From Paenibacillus timonensis (lineage in GTDB: Bacteria; Bacillota; Bacilli; Paenibacillales; Paenibacillaceae), in assembly GCF_009725205.1 (NCBI RefSeq), contig NZ_WNZY01000015.1, positions 49,336 through 113,335 on the forward strand: 64,000 bases of DNA, read 5' to 3'. The notes beneath the pieces were generated by a model that worked only from the letters and a program-made list of their open reading frames with translations, was not told where the DNA came from and did not search any database. Positions 8,300 to 18,193 of the stretch are shown here, one piece after another (position 1 is the stretch's first letter; each line of letters opens with the position of its first letter). The translations under genes and the position numbers were made by a program.

Positions 8300-8962
8300 A
8301 TGAAGTTTTTTGTAGACACAGCCAATCTGGAAGACATCAAAAAGGCCCATAAAATCGGCGTCTTGTCCGGGGTGACAACCAACCCTTCCCTGGTAGCCAA
8401 GGAAGGCGTCAAGTTCGAAGACCGCATCGCCGAAATCCTGCAAGCCGTTTCCGACGTGGAATCCGTTTCGGCTGAAGTGACACCGGATGCGCTCACGGCC
8501 GAAGAGATGATTGCCCAAGCGGACGAATTGATCAAAATCAATAACCATGACCCGCGCATCACGATTAAGCTTCCGATGACATTGGCAGGACTCGAAGCGA
8601 CCAAGTACCTGGCTCAAAAAGGCGTCAAGACCAACGTTACCTTGATCTTCACGGTCAATCAGGCCCTGCTCGCCGCCCGCGCCGGTGCCACGTACGTATC
8701 GCCATTTCTCGGCCGCTTAGACGATATTTCAGAAGATGGCGTGCTATTGGTTGCAAAAATAGCGGAGTTGTTCCGGGTTCATGGCTTGGACACGCAAATC
8801 ATCGCGGCCTCCGTTCGTCACCCGGACCACGTCACCCGCGTAGCGTTAGCTGGGGCGCATATCGCCACGATTCCGTTTGGCGTCATCGAGCAGCTGGCTA
8901 AACACCCGCTTACGGATCAAGGGCTAGAGAAGTTCGCTGCCGACTGGAAAAAATCCTTATAA
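8300..8962 (+). CDS. tal: transaldolase / fructose-6-phosphate aldolase family
   Basis: A short-type transaldolase of 220 residues. [14 protein letters not shown] starts the TIM barrel, [12 protein letters not shown] is the family motif, and [12 protein letters not shown] holds the Schiff-base lysine. Bacterial short forms act either as transaldolase (sedoheptulose-7-phosphate/glyceraldehyde-3-phosphate) or as fructose-6-phosphate aldolase. Its place between zwf and gndA favours the pentose phosphate role. ATG 8300 is preceded by GGAGGGA. The 67-nt gap after zwf shows no terminator. Confidence 0.92.
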   Translation: MKFFVDTANLEDIKKAHKIGVLSGVTTNPSLVAKEGVKFEDRIAEILQAVSDVESVSAEVTPDALTAEEMIAQADELIKINNHDPRITIKLPMTLAGLEATKYLAQKGVKTNVTLIFTVNQALLAARAGATYVSPFLGRLDDISEDGVLLVAKIAELFRVHGLDTQIIAASVRHPDHVTRVALAGAHIATIPFGVIEQLAKHPLTDQGLEKFAADWKKSL

Positions 8963-9049
8963 GCGGTAATTCGAAAGTCATCTTTTGAACTCGCATTTTA
9001 ATTTTTATAGTAAGAAAATATTCGCGGATAGGTTTGGAGGAAAATTCGA

Positions 9050-10462
9050 ATGAAGAAACAACAAATTGGCGTCGTCGGCCTGGCCGTCATGGGCAAGAAC
9101 CTCGCCTTAAATATCGAAAGCAACGGCTTCTCCGTTGCCTTGTACAACCGCTCTTCGGAGAAAACCAAAGAGCTGCTGGAGGAAGCGCCGGGTAAAAATT
9201 TCGTCGGCACCTACAACATTGAGGAATTCGTGCAAGCGCTCGAAACGCCCCGTAAAATTTTGATTATGGTGAAAGCCGGCAAACCAACCGACGACACGAT
9301 TAACCAGCTCGTCCCTTATCTCGAAAAGGGCGACATTTTGATCGACGGCGGGAACGCGCACTTCCCGGATACGCAGCGCAGAAATAAATTGCTGGAGTCC
9401 CAAGGCATCCGCTATATCGGCGCCGGCGTGTCCGGCGGCGAAGAAGGCGCGCTGAAGGGACCGGCGATCATGCCCGGCGGGCAACGCGACGCTTACGAGC
9501 TGGTTGAGCCGATTCTGACGGCCATTTCGGCCAAAGTAAACGGCGATCCCTGCTCCACCTACATTGGTCCGGACGGTGCTGGCCACTACGTGAAGATGGT
9601 TCATAACGGGATCGAATACGGCGATATGCAATTGATTGGCGAAGCCTACCAACTGTTGAAGGACGTGCTCGGACTTGGCGTGGACGAACTGCATGATATA
9701 TTCACCGAGTGGAATAACGGCGAGCTGGACAGCTACCTGATCGAAATCACCGCCGACATCTTCGGCAAAAAAGATCCCGCCACCGGCCAACCGATGGTGG
9801 ACGTCATTCTCGATGCCGCCGGCCAGAAAGGCACCGGCAAATGGACCAGCCAAAGCGCCCTTGATCTCGGCGTGCCGCTGTCCATCATCACCGAGTCGGT
9901 GTTCGCACGCTTCATCTCCGCGATGAAGGCAGAACGCGTTGCTGCGAGTAAACGACTGAGCGGTCCAGCCGCCACGCCGTACACCGGCGACAAACAAGCG
10001 TTCATCGAAGCCGTTCGCAAGGCGTTGTACGCCAGCAAAATCGCGTCGTACGCCCAAGGCTTCGCGCAGATGCGACTGGCTTCCGAGGAATACGGCTGGG
10101 ACTTGAACTATGGCGCCATCGCCATGATCTTCCGCGGCGGCTGCATCATCCGCGCCCGCTTCCTGCAGAACATCAAGAACGCTTATGATCGCGATCCGGA
10201 GCTTAGAAACCTGCTGCTGGACGATTACTTCAAGGATGTTGTGGAGAACTATCAAGACGCCTGGAGACAAGTCATTGCCACCGCCGTCACCCGCGGCATT
10301 CCGGTACCGGCCTTCTCCTCCGCCCTGGCGTACTACGACAGCTATCGTTCCGAGCGGTTGCCGGCCAATCTGCTGCAAGCGCAGCGCGACTACTTCGGCG
10401 CTCATACGTTCGAACGCGTTGACCAGGAAGGAACGTTCCATTTTCAATGGTTCGATAAATAA
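9050..10462 (+). CDS. gndA: 6-phosphogluconate dehydrogenase, decarboxylating
   Basis: Converts 6-phosphogluconate to ribulose-5-phosphate, CO2 and NADPH. It has the N-terminal Rossmann motif [11 protein letters not shown], then [33 protein letters not shown] and the active-site segment [20 protein letters not shown]. The C-terminal tail is [12 protein letters not shown]. 470 residues is the normal length of the NADP-type enzyme. Last gene of the cluster, ending at a strong terminator. A long antisense open frame within it is a codon shadow. Confidence 0.95.
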   Translation: MKKQQIGVVGLAVMGKNLALNIESNGFSVALYNRSSEKTKELLEEAPGKNFVGTYNIEEFVQALETPRKILIMVKAGKPTDDTINQLVPYLEKGDILIDGGNAHFPDTQRRNKLLESQGIRYIGAGVSGGEEGALKGPAIMPGGQRDAYELVEPILTAISAKVNGDPCSTYIGPDGAGHYVKMVHNGIEYGDMQLIGEAYQLLKDVLGLGVDELHDIFTEWNNGELDSYLIEITADIFGKKDPATGQPMVDVILDAAGQKGTGKWTSQSALDLGVPLSIITESVFARFISAMKAERVAASKRLSGPAATPYTGDKQAFIEAVRKALYASKIASYAQGFAQMRLASEEYGWDLNYGAIAMIFRGGCIIRARFLQNIKNAYDRDPELRNLLLDDYFKDVVENYQDAWRQVIATAVTRGIPVPAFSSALAYYDSYRSERLPANLLQAQRDYFGAHTFERVDQEGTFHFQWFDK

Positions 10463-10474
10463 TATTGAAAAAAC

Positions 10475-10507
10475 AAGAAGCCGCGAGGATTCATCTCGCG
10501 GCTTCTT
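10475..10507. terminator. bidirectional terminator
   Basis: 13-bp perfect stem AAGAAGCCGCGAG / CTCGCGGCTTCTT, loop of 7, between convergent gndA and the MFS gene. Confidence 0.85.
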
Positions 10508-11916
10508 TATGCGTTTCTTTTATGGGTGAGGAATAAGCCCGGGATAAAGATAAGGATGAGGATGAGGACTGAAACGAGAAATCCTGCGTGGTATCCTTTC
10601 AAACCATTTGCGATGGTTGGCTGTACCCCTTGGACCACCGTCGCAACCACAGTCGCGATCACGGCGGAACCAAAACTTGCGCCCAAGTTCTCAATGATGT
10701 TGATCCCAACGCCTGCTTCCGGGAGCTGATGATCGTCCAGTCCCGTATACGCGTCACTCGTCAACGGGAGATTAATCCCCCCAACGCTGGTCCCCCGAAT
10801 AAATAGGACGAGGGATATCCAAACCATGCTGGTTCGATCGGTGATGAAAATCAGCGGAATGGACCCGATCAGCGAAAGAACCAGGCTGACCATGACCACG
10901 TATTTCGCGCCGATCCGATCGATCATTTTACCGATCAAAGGCCGGGTCACAAGCATTCCGACGCCTTGGGGAATTAACGCAAGCGCCGCTTCAATCGCCG
11001 TGAAGTGTCGGAAGTTTTGGAAGAACAAGGGCAAGATCAACATCGGCCCCATGATGGCCATATTCGCCAAAAGTAATCCGACGCTGGATGCCAGATAATT
11101 TCGATGCGTAAACAAGTTTAGCGGAAGCACGGTTTGATTCCTTCTAAATCGGTTATAGGCGAGATACATGACAGCTAAGGCAAGGCCGATGCCCACCCAA
11201 ATCAAGGTTTCGTGATTATGAAACGAAGCATGTTCCGCTGCTTTCGTAATTCCATAAATGAAAGCCGCACTCATCAGAGACAAACAAACGATCCCAAATC
11301 CATCCAGCTTACTCTCTTTGTTGAAGGGTTCAAAGTCCGGGATCCGTCTGATCATCAGCGGTGCGGCAATGAGAACAACCAATACATTGATGAAGAAAAT
11401 CCACTGCCATGATGCGCCCTGAACGATAAAGCCTCCGATGACAGGACCCAAAATTGGACCAAAGATCATCGGCGTGCTGACGATGGCCATCACTCTCCCC
11501 AAATAATTCGGACCCGCGGTTTTAACCAGAAGCGTGAACATCAGTGTAGTAATGATCCCGGCGCTAAATCCTTGCAGTAAGCGAAAAAAAATAAAACTGG
11601 AGATATTCCAGCTTAGGCCCACTAGAACGGATATGATGCCAAACGCAGCAACTGCTCCGATAAAGATCTTCTTTCCATTAAAATGGTTCATCAGCCAACC
11701 GGACACCGGGACCGCCATCGCAAGAGCCAGCACATAACCTGTAATGGCCCATTGAATGATATCCAATGTCGTATGAAAATCCTTGGTGAGGATGTCGATT
11801 GCAATATTCACCATCGTCGAGTCCAGCATAGGGGCAATGGCGCCAAGCGCAATCGCCCAGGCCGCTATCAGGATTTCTCTAGGCAGCTCTCTTTCTTTAG
11901 CTTTTGCTTTCTCCAT
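10507..11916 (-). CDS. DHA2-type multidrug efflux MFS transporter
   Basis: A 469-residue protein with about 14 hydrophobic segments. It has the DHA2/EmrB signature of drug:proton antiporters: early LDSTMVNIAI (motif D1), then PVSGWLMNHFNGKKIF (motif A) and GPILGPVIGGFIV (motif C). ATG 11916 has AAGGAG upstream. The leader carries two 34-nt-spaced direct repeats that overlap the promoter, and a MarR gene lies immediately upstream in the same direction. The pump is probably repressed by that MarR. Substrate unknown. Confidence 0.9.
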   Translation of the reverse strand: MEKAKAKERELPREILIAAWAIALGAIAPMLDSTMVNIAIDILTKDFHTTLDIIQWAITGYVLALAMAVPVSGWLMNHFNGKKIFIGAVAAFGIISVLVGLSWNISSFIFFRLLQGFSAGIITTLMFTLLVKTAGPNYLGRVMAIVSTPMIFGPILGPVIGGFIVQGASWQWIFFINVLVVLIAAPLMIRRIPDFEPFNKESKLDGFGIVCLSLMSAAFIYGITKAAEHASFHNHETLIWVGIGLALAVMYLAYNRFRRNQTVLPLNLFTHRNYLASSVGLLLANMAIMGPMLILPLFFQNFRHFTAIEAALALIPQGVGMLVTRPLIGKMIDRIGAKYVVMVSLVLSLIGSIPLIFITDRTSMVWISLVLFIRGTSVGGINLPLTSDAYTGLDDHQLPEAGVGINIIENLGASFGSAVIATVVATVVQGVQPTIANGLKGYHAGFLVSVLILILIFIPGLFLTHKRNA

Positions 11917-11949
11917 GGGATTCTCCTTTCAGAAGTCAACGTGTATTTT

Positions 11950-12006
11950 GTTTCCTTATCAACAAAATAGTAACGCAAATATAGTTTCCTTGTCAACAAA
12001 ATAGTC
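11950..12006 (-). promoter_or_regulatory. MFS promoter with two direct-repeat operator candidates
   Basis: Two near-identical 23-nt repeats begin at 11950 and 11984, read as TTGTTGATAAGGAAAC and TTGTTGACAAGGAAAC on the minus strand. The upstream one contains a -35 box TTGACA; TACTAT follows after 18 nt as -10. Spacing of 34 bp puts both on nearly the same face of the helix. The natural candidate to bind is the MarR at 12087-12554. Confidence 0.65.
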
Positions 12007-12011
12007 AAAAC

Positions 12012-12046
12012 AAAAAAGACAGCCCTTCAAAGAGAATGGGCTGCCT
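12012..12046 (-). terminator. terminator of the marR gene
   Basis: On the minus strand GGCAGCCCAT / AAGGGCTGTC stem followed by TTTTTTG. It separates the marR transcript from the pump promoter. Confidence 0.7.
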
Positions 12047-12086
12047 GTGATTTGCCATGTACTAGCACCTTTTGATTCCAACTCAT

Positions 12087-12554
12087 TTATTTCAGATCGA
12101 TCCCTTGCTTCTTGATCTCCGCGTCCAAATGCCGACTATACTGTTCCATAAAAATTAGCATTTGATCATATTGTTCCTCGGTGACCTGCTCAAATACAGA
12201 TTGATCCCGCTCTTGAAACTCCTTATGCAGCTCCTCGTGAATGTCATAAATCTCTTGACCCTGCTCGGTCAGTTTAAAGTAGATCTCTTTCTTGTTGTCC
12301 GGCTTCTGGTAGCTTTCGATCAGGCCCTTCTCCATGAGCTTCTTCGTGAGCTTCGTAATCGCACCTTTCGTCATATAAAGAGATTCGGCAATTCGGGTTA
12401 CGTTAGGATCCGCATGCTTTCCAATCGATTCAATACAATGGACTTCAGAAGGCTTAACCCCTTTCAGACGGTCTTCCATCTTCATCTTATTAAGCCAGAC
12501 CATCTTGTTGAATACGTTTCTGAAATCCAGGATGACCTGCTCCTGCTTACTCAT
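12087..12554 (-). CDS. MarR-family transcriptional regulator
   Basis: 155 residues with winged-helix sequence VTRIAESLYMTKGAITKLTKKLMEKGLIES and wing PDNKKEIYFKLTEQG. ATG 12554 follows GGGAGG at good spacing; a longer frame to 12581 has none. It precedes the DHA2 efflux pump in the same direction, with a terminator and a new promoter between, so the two are separately transcribed. The direct repeats at the pump promoter are its likely target. Confidence 0.87.
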   Translation of the reverse strand: MSKQEQVILDFRNVFNKMVWLNKMKMEDRLKGVKPSEVHCIESIGKHADPNVTRIAESLYMTKGAITKLTKKLMEKGLIESYQKPDNKKEIYFKLTEQGQEIYDIHEELHKEFQERDQSVFEQVTEEQYDQMLIFMEQYSRHLDAEIKKQGIDLK

Positions 12555-12715
12555 CGCCAATCCTCCCGCCCGTTGATGCATTACCCCTATTATAGTGAAT
12601 TTCTGCTGGATGTTCCATTAGATTGACCCCCCATCGGTTCCACATCCGAAAGAAGGAACTCGGTCGACCGATGTCGAAGCCTACTTTAGCAAACTAGACC
12701 TGAGGTGATTTCCGC

Positions 12716-13399
12716 TTGACGATTCTTCAAAACGATTGGGCCCCGTTTCTGGAGCCCGAATTCGAGAAACCGTATTATTCGCAGCTGCGCCAGTTTCTGG
12801 CGAACGAATATCGCACCAAGACGATTTATCCCGATATGTATGATATTTTCAACGCATTGCATTATACCTCCTTCGCCGACACCAAGGTAGTGATCCTCGG
12901 CCAGGACCCTTATCACGGACCCGGACAGGCTCATGGGCTCAGCTTCTCCGTGAAGCCGGGTATCAAAGCCCCACCATCCCTGCAGAATATGTTCAAGGAG
13001 CTGCGGGACGATTTGGGTTGCCGTATCCCCAACAATGGATATCTGGTTCCATGGGCAAAGCAGGGCGTGTTGTTGCTCAACACGGTACTGACCGTGCAGG
13101 CCGATTCCCCCAATTCCCACAAGGGCATGGGCTGGGAGGTGTTCACCGACAAGGTGATCGAAACGCTGAACCAGAAGCGGGAACCGATCGTATTTCTACT
13201 TTGGGGCAGCCATGCGCAGAAAAAAGCGGCGCTGATCACCAACCGTGAGCATCATTTGATCAAGTCGCCACACCCCAGTCCGTTGTCCGCCCATCGGGGA
13301 TTCTTGGGCAGCAAGCCCTTTTCGCGGGCTAATCAATTTTTACGCTCCAAAGGATGGGCTGAAATCGATTGGCAGCTTCCCGATCTAGCGGAGGGCTAA
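12716..13399 (+). CDS. ung: uracil-DNA glycosylase
   Basis: Removes uracil from DNA by hydrolysing the N-glycosidic bond, first step of base excision repair. The family 1 catalytic motif [18 protein letters not shown] holds the water-activating Asp, and [18 protein letters not shown] forms the DNA-intercalation loop. Length 227 is typical. Starts at TTG 12716 behind GAGGTGA. The next gene begins one base after its stop, so the two are translationally close. Confidence 0.95.
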   Translation: MTILQNDWAPFLEPEFEKPYYSQLRQFLANEYRTKTIYPDMYDIFNALHYTSFADTKVVILGQDPYHGPGQAHGLSFSVKPGIKAPPSLQNMFKELRDDLGCRIPNNGYLVPWAKQGVLLLNTVLTVQADSPNSHKGMGWEVFTDKVIETLNQKREPIVFLLWGSHAQKKAALITNREHHLIKSPHPSPLSAHRGFLGSKPFSRANQFLRSKGWAEIDWQLPDLAEG

Positions 13400-13400
13400 G

Positions 13401-13931
13401 ATGAAGCATTTGGCCAATGGCCTGACCCTAAGCCGCATGGTCCTGTCTTGTATCATGATCTTCGTACTGAACCAACCCACGGTATTTATCATCATCTATA
13501 CGATTGCCGGGATTACCGATGTGCTGGACGGAAGGATTGCGCGCCGAACGAATACGGCCAGCTCCATAGGGGCCAAGCTGGATTCAACGGCGGACCTGCT
13601 GATGTTCGGGGTGGTGACCTTCGCGCTCATCCGGTGGGCGGGAGAAGGAATGAGGTTCGTATGGCCGTATCTCGCCATTGCCATTGCCATTCGAGTGGCA
13701 TCCGCAGGTTATGCGGTCTGTAAATTTCGCACCGTTGCGATGATCCATACCTGGGGCAATAAAATCACCGGGTTGCTCGTTTTCGCCGCCCCTTGGCTCA
13801 TGCTCGCGAAGGGCAACCATCCGTGGATTCTTATCGTTTTGTGCATCGTCTCTGCGGCGAGCGCCACGGAAGAACTGCTGATTCACCTGACCTCGAGGGA
13901 GCTTGACCTAAACCGCAAAAGCTGGTTTTGA
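13401..13931 (+). CDS. CDP-alcohol phosphatidyltransferase family protein
   Basis: Membrane enzyme of the class I CDP-alcohol phosphotransferases. The diagnostic motif is present in full: D-x2-DG-x2-AR, then G-x3-D-x3-D, in DVLDGRIARRTN and GAKLDSTAD. Four or five hydrophobic helices follow. Such enzymes make phosphatidylglycerophosphate, phosphatidylserine or related lipids; the alcohol here cannot be told. At 176 residues it is near the pgsA size. ATG lies one base after the ung stop, an odd functional pairing but a tight operon. Confidence 0.85.
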   Translation: MKHLANGLTLSRMVLSCIMIFVLNQPTVFIIIYTIAGITDVLDGRIARRTNTASSIGAKLDSTADLLMFGVVTFALIRWAGEGMRFVWPYLAIAIAIRVASAGYAVCKFRTVAMIHTWGNKITGLLVFAAPWLMLAKGNHPWILIVLCIVSAASATEELLIHLTSRELDLNRKSWF

Positions 13932-13979
13932 GCGGGGACGGCTACGGGCAAGCAAAGCCAGATTGAGGATATCGCGCAG

Positions 13980-14543
13980 TTAATTCAGCGTTTCCATGCC
14001 TTCGGCCAGGGAGAGCAGCTTGCCCACCGTTTTCCAGTTGCGCACCGTAGCATAGGCATCCAATTTCTGCAGGTTCGCCGCCAGCTTGGAATTCCGAACG
14101 CTTTCTTTAAACAACAAGTAAACCTCCCTGCCCGATGTGCGAAACAGCTCCTGTTCGTTGGCATAGGCCGCAAAGCGCTTCAGCGCTTCGGCGATCGGCT
14201 CGCTCCGCAAAAAGGCAACATACAGGCACTCCCCTGTCGATGCCGCTTCCGCCGCAGCGATCTCTTCTGGCGTGAACGGACAACCTTCCGCCGTCGCTCG
14301 CAATTCTGACGCCGTGCGAAGCACGACCGGGATATCCAGGCCAAAATCCCGGCGGATCACTTCCTCCATCCGCAAGCCCAGCGCCCCTTCTTCTTCCGAA
14401 GCAAACAGGATATTGCCGCTTTGGATATAGGTCTGTACCTCGCTAAACCCCTGTTCGGTTAGTGAACGCTTGAGCTCCGCCATTTTGATGATATTTTTGC
14501 CGCCGACGTTAATGCCCCGCAGCAGCGCGATATGGATGGTCAT
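13980..14543 (-). CDS. DUF1697 family protein
   Basis: About 187 residues. The start MTIHIALLRGINVGGKNIIKMAELK followed by VQTYIQSGNILFAS is the hallmark of DUF1697, a widespread family of unknown function. No signal peptide or membrane segments. ATG 14543 is preferred over ATG 14549 because AGGAGG lies eight bases upstream of the former but only two from the latter. It lies downstream of an MFS gene with a 16-nt gap, so probably cotranscribed with it. Confidence 0.85.
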   Translation of the reverse strand: MTIHIALLRGINVGGKNIIKMAELKRSLTEQGFSEVQTYIQSGNILFASEEEGALGLRMEEVIRRDFGLDIPVVLRTASELRATAEGCPFTPEEIAAAEAASTGECLYVAFLRSEPIAEALKRFAAYANEQELFRTSGREVYLLFKESVRNSKLAANLQKLDAYATVRNWKTVGKLLSLAEGMETLN

Positions 14544-14559
14544 GATCATCGCCTCCTAT

Positions 14560-15726
14560 TTATTGGTCTTGAAGTGCGGACGCCTCTCGGTGCCCTCCTC
14601 TCATCAGTATAAAACTATACAGACAGCCGGTTAGCGACAGTCCGGTCATAATCCAATAAAGGGCACGGCCTCCCCAATGGTCAAAAACGAACCCGCCCGC
14701 AAACGAAGCGACAATCCCCGAAATCCCAAAGAACACAATCGCCAAAATCGTCTGCCCCGTAGCACGCCAGGCCTCCGGCACGATCGAATACAATTGCTGC
14801 ATTGCCGCGGTATAAAAAAACACGAAGGTCACCCCTTGAAGCAGCTGCAGCAAAACAATCATCCCTGCCTGATCCGCGATGGCAGTCAACCCGAAGCGCA
14901 GCACGTAAAACACGCCTGCCAAAGCAATCAGCTTCAACTCGTTTCCCCGTTTAAGAAACCGGTGAACCACGGCGAAACCTAAAAACTCCACCATCGTCAT
15001 GACAAACCAGGTTGTTCCGACAAGCGAAAAACTCCCGCCCAAATCCCGGATATAAATCCCGATATACGTGTCGTTGATGCGATGCGGCAGCGCTAGTAGG
15101 AAGATCAGCAACAGGAAGGATACCGTCGATCGTTGTCCCAAAAAAGCTTTGAGCTCGCCAAGTTTCAATGGTTTCGTGCTTGCCTCCACATCCTCCAGCG
15201 TATATCCGATGAGCCAGGTGGTCACGCCGTATCCGAGAAATACCCAGGCAAAGCCGGATGGACCCGTCCAATCCGTCAATTGACCGATGGCAAACGAAGC
15301 CGTCGCATACCCGAGCGCTCCGAACATCTTAATCGAACCATAGTTCACCTTCCGTCTTAACGCGGATTGAAAGTTCAAGCTTTCCACCAGCGAGTCGGTT
15401 GGCATAAAGAAGAAATACATCAACCCGACCAAGGGAACGAGCGCCCAGGGAGAAACCGCCCGAAACAACACAAAACCGACGACGGCCGAGATCGCCAGCG
15501 TCAGCAGTAGGATCTGGGTGATCGATTTTTTCCGGTCGCTGACCACGCCCCAAAACGGTTGGGAGAATAACCCGATGAACCCGCCCGTCCCGATCATCAG
15601 TCCGATCTCCGTCTCGGGAAGTCCGAGATTGGACAGATACACCGGAAGGAAGGACAGAAAGATCGCGAACAGTGAAAAATAACTGAAATTGAATAAACGT
15701 AGCTTGAACATGAGACTTTCATCCAT
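14560..15726 (-). CDS. MFS transporter (LacY/MFS_1-like)
   Basis: 388 residues and twelve predicted hydrophobic helices. The LacY-like subgroup pattern is FLSFLPVYLSNLGLPETEIGLMIG at the start and FWGVVSDRKKS as motif A. These are 12-helix symporters or exporters; the substrate cannot be inferred. The start is uncertain: ATG 15726 directly abuts AAGGGA, and ATG 15711 is an alternative. It heads a two-gene unit with the DUF1697 gene. Confidence 0.82.
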   Translation of the reverse strand: MDESLMFKLRLFNFSYFSLFAIFLSFLPVYLSNLGLPETEIGLMIGTGGFIGLFSQPFWGVVSDRKKSITQILLLTLAISAVVGFVLFRAVSPWALVPLVGLMYFFFMPTDSLVESLNFQSALRRKVNYGSIKMFGALGYATASFAIGQLTDWTGPSGFAWVFLGYGVTTWLIGYTLEDVEASTKPLKLGELKAFLGQRSTVSFLLLIFLLALPHRINDTYIGIYIRDLGGSFSLVGTTWFVMTMVEFLGFAVVHRFLKRGNELKLIALAGVFYVLRFGLTAIADQAGMIVLLQLLQGVTFVFFYTAAMQQLYSIVPEAWRATGQTILAIVFFGISGIVASFAGGFVFDHWGGRALYWIMTGLSLTGCLYSFILMRGGHREASALQDQ

Positions 15727-15895
15727 TCCCTTCTATGGCGGAAGAGCCGCACCTTGAGTTAGCGGCACTCCATTTTACTATACACTAACCCTAAGTCCTA
15801 AACCTAGGCTCGTCCAAAACGGAGATTCCGGTAACCGACGCCCAGGCGCCGCATACGGTATGGGAAAACCGCCTACACGAAAGGGGAACGTTCCA

Positions 15896-16573
15896 TTGTT
15901 TAATTATAATTACCGGCAATGCCCCGCAGAGCACTATCCTTATACCGTTCAGCCCGGAGACACGCTGAACTTGATTGCCTTTCGACTGGAATCCAGCGTG
16001 ATGCGTATCCTTACCGCGAATCCTGGACTTGACCCAAACAACCTGCAAATCGGCCAGGTCATCTGCATTCCCTCCTGCCCGCCGAATCATGTCTCCCGGA
16101 TCATTGAGCGCGGTGATACGTTGTATCAGATCGCTCAAGATTACGGCGTCAGCGTCGCCAGTATCCTGGAAGCGAACCCGGGAGTAGACCCGAACTCGCT
16201 GCGGGTGGGACAACGGCTCTGCATCCCGCAGTTTGGCGGCGCTCCCGACGTGACCGGCCTGCGGGAAACGATCACCGCAATGCAAAGCGACATTAATATG
16301 CTAAAAGCGGATAACAACGTACAGCAAACCCATGAAAGCAACTATGGATCGTCCACACAGACAACCCGTGTCACTAGTGTGACCCCCCGCGAAATTCGGT
16401 TCGAGGTCGTGCCGGTGACGTTTGCTGGCGCTTTCCGCGGTCACTTCACCGCCGGACGGCGTTACCCTTACTACCAGGATGCCTCCATGGGCGGGAGACG
16501 CACGATCACCGTCAAAGATAATTTTGGGGTGTGGCATTCCTTCAATTATAGGGAACAGACACCCCAAGCCTGA
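15896..16573 (+). CDS. protein with two LysM domains
   Basis: Two LysM repeats bind peptidoglycan or chitin-like glycans: YTVQPGDTLNLIAFRLESS...ICIP and SRIIERGDTLYQIAQDYGVS...LCIP. A short coiled segment and an unrecognised C-terminal domain of about 70 residues (VTPREIRFEVVPVTFAGAFRG) follow. No signal peptide is visible, as in several spore-coat-associated LysM proteins, so spore-surface location is possible but inferred. TTG 15896 has AAGGGGA eight bases upstream; ATG 15860 has nothing comparable. Confidence 0.8.
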   Translation: MFNYNYRQCPAEHYPYTVQPGDTLNLIAFRLESSVMRILTANPGLDPNNLQIGQVICIPSCPPNHVSRIIERGDTLYQIAQDYGVSVASILEANPGVDPNSLRVGQRLCIPQFGGAPDVTGLRETITAMQSDINMLKADNNVQQTHESNYGSSTQTTRVTSVTPREIRFEVVPVTFAGAFRGHFTAGRRYPYYQDASMGGRRTITVKDNFGVWHSFNYREQTPQA

Positions 16574-16590
16574 GGTAGAGAAATCAGGGC

Positions 16591-16630
16591 AAAAAAGGCG
16601 GAGCCCAAATATTCATCCAGGTTCCGCCTT
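16591..16630 (-). terminator. terminator of the lysine ABC operon
   Basis: GGCGGAACC / GGCTCCGCC stem followed by TTTTTTG on the minus strand, directly after the ATPase stop. Confidence 0.75.
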
Positions 16631-16640
16631 TCCCGTATAT

Positions 16641-17384
16641 TTATCCTTCTCGATTTAACGTCCGCTTCAAGAACTCTCTCGTTCGCTCCTGTTTCGGATC
16701 ATTGAAGATTTGTTCCGGCGTCCCCTCTTCGGCAATAACGCCTTGATCCATAAACACGACGCGGTCCGACACCTCTCTGGCGAATTCCATCTCATGGGTC
16801 ACGACGATCATGGTGAGCCCCGAATAAGCCAATTCCTTCATGACCTTGAGCACCTCGCCCACCATCTCGGGATCCAGCGCCGAGGTCGGCTCGTCGAACA
16901 GCAGCACGTCCGGGTCCATGGATAAAGCGCGGGCGATGGCCACCCGCTGCTTTTGCCCGCCGGAGAGCTGCTTTGGCTTCGCATGAATGTATTGCTCCAT
17001 CCCCACGTTCCGCAAATATTTCATCGCGGTCTCGGTCGCCTCTTCCTTGGAGCGCTTCAGCACCTTAACTTGTCCCACGACGCAGTTGCTGAGCGCATCA
17101 TGATTGTTGAACAGGTTGAACTGCTGAAAGACCATTCCTAAATGCCGGCGGTACGACGAGACCTTATGCGCATCATCGAGGATGTTGTTGCCGTTGTAAA
17201 TAATCTCCCCGCCGCTGGGCTTCTCCAGCAGATTAATGCACCGGAGCAGCGTCGACTTGCCGGAGCCGGATGAGCCGATGATGCTGACGACCTCCCCTTT
17301 ACTGACCGACAGATTGATATCTTTGAGCACCTCGTTAGCGCCGAAAAATTTGCTCAAATGCCGAATTTCGATGACCTTTTCCAT
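16641..17384 (-). CDS. amino-acid ABC transporter, ATP-binding protein
   Basis: ATPase of a polar amino acid importer. Walker [11 protein letters not shown]-loop VFQQFNLF, signature [15 protein letters not shown], Walker [13 protein letters not shown] and H-loop VTHEMEFA are all intact. The HEMEFAREV and CINLLE features are those of the GlnQ/HisP/ArtP group. ATG 17384 follows AGGAG. Third gene of a substrate-binding protein, permease, ATPase operon controlled by a lysine riboswitch, so lysine is the predicted substrate. Confidence 0.92.
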   Translation of the reverse strand: MEKVIEIRHLSKFFGANEVLKDINLSVSKGEVVSIIGSSGSGKSTLLRCINLLEKPSGGEIIYNGNNILDDAHKVSSYRRHLGMVFQQFNLFNNHDALSNCVVGQVKVLKRSKEEATETAMKYLRNVGMEQYIHAKPKQLSGGQKQRVAIARALSMDPDVLLFDEPTSALDPEMVGEVLKVMKELAYSGLTMIVVTHEMEFAREVSDRVVFMDQGVIAEEGTPEQIFNDPKQERTREFLKRTLNREG

Positions 17385-17402
17385 CTTCACTCCTGCTTTC
17401 TG

Positions 17403-18116
17403 CTAGCGCTGCAGCGTATAGCTTTCGGGGCCGTCCAGCCTTTTCTCGATACGCTGTAATATCTTCGTTACGGTCAACGTCATGACCAAATACAAAATAC
17501 TTGCAACAAAAAACGATTCGAAGAACCGGAAGTTGTTGCCGGCGATCGATTTGGTCATAAAGAACAGTTCCGATACGGAAATGACGTTTAAAACCGAGGT
17601 ATCTTTGATGTTGATGATAAACTGATTGCCCGTTGCCGGCAAAATATGGCGGATGACCTGCGGCAGCACCACGTTCCGCATCGTCTGCCAATGGGTCATC
17701 CCGATCGCATGAGCGGCTTCGAACTGCCCTTTGTCTACCGAATAAACGCCGCCCCGGACGATTTCGGCCATATAGGCCCCCGTATTGATCGAGACGATAA
17801 AAATCGCCGCGAACGTCCGGTCCATATCATAGTTGAACAGCAGGGACGACCCGTAGAAAATCGCCATGGCCTGGACGATCATCGGCGTGCCCCGGAAGCA
17901 TTCGATGTACACGGTGAGCAAACCGTTTACGATCTTGAACAGCAGCCGTTTGAAGCCGCGCTCCGGCAGCGGAACCGTGCGGATCACGCCGGCCAGGAGG
18001 CCGATCGCCGCGCCGACCATCGTGCCGATCAAAGAGATATATAAAGTTACCGCCGCTCCGCGCAGGAACATGGGCCAGTTTTCGGAGACGATTCGAATAA
18101 TCCACTCGTAAGTCAT
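17403..18116 (-). CDS. amino-acid ABC transporter permease
   Basis: 237-residue integral membrane protein of the HisM/GlnP type with about five helices. The EAA-type coupling loop is EAAHAIGMTHWQTMRNVVLPQ, and IECFRGTPMIVQ is the conserved amino-acid-permease segment. GGGAGG precedes the ATG. It follows the binding-protein gene after a 77-nt gap that holds a strong stem-loop, and precedes the ATPase by 18 nt. Predicted lysine importer channel. Confidence 0.92.
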   Translation of the reverse strand: MTYEWIIRIVSENWPMFLRGAAVTLYISLIGTMVGAAIGLLAGVIRTVPLPERGFKRLLFKIVNGLLTVYIECFRGTPMIVQAMAIFYGSSLLFNYDMDRTFAAIFIVSINTGAYMAEIVRGGVYSVDKGQFEAAHAIGMTHWQTMRNVVLPQVIRHILPATGNQFIINIKDTSVLNVISVSELFFMTKSIAGNNFRFFESFFVASILYLVMTLTVTKILQRIEKRLDGPESYTLQR

Positions 18117-18139
18117 TTTGTTTCCTCCCGCAAGATCAC

Positions 18140-18178
18140 CATAAAACCGACTGCAGTCCCGCTGCAGCCGGCTTTATG
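18140..18178 (-). other. intercistronic stem-loop
   Basis: 17-bp stem, CATAAA-CCG-CTGCAG against its complement, loop of 5 nt. Read on the minus strand the two imperfect positions become G-U pairs, so the RNA stem is uninterrupted. No T-run follows. Probably protects the upstream binding-protein mRNA and sets its excess over the permease. Confidence 0.6.
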
Positions 18179-18193
18179 ATCACCGTGCTTTAT

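Noticed and set aside
9107..10447. 446-codon open frame antisense to gndA
   Set aside because: It follows the third-position GC bias of a highly conserved gene. No ribosome binding site or recognisable protein.
18140..18178. Terminator after the lysine-binding protein gene
   Set aside because: The stem is strong but has no T-run, and the operon continues; processing or stability hairpin is more likely.
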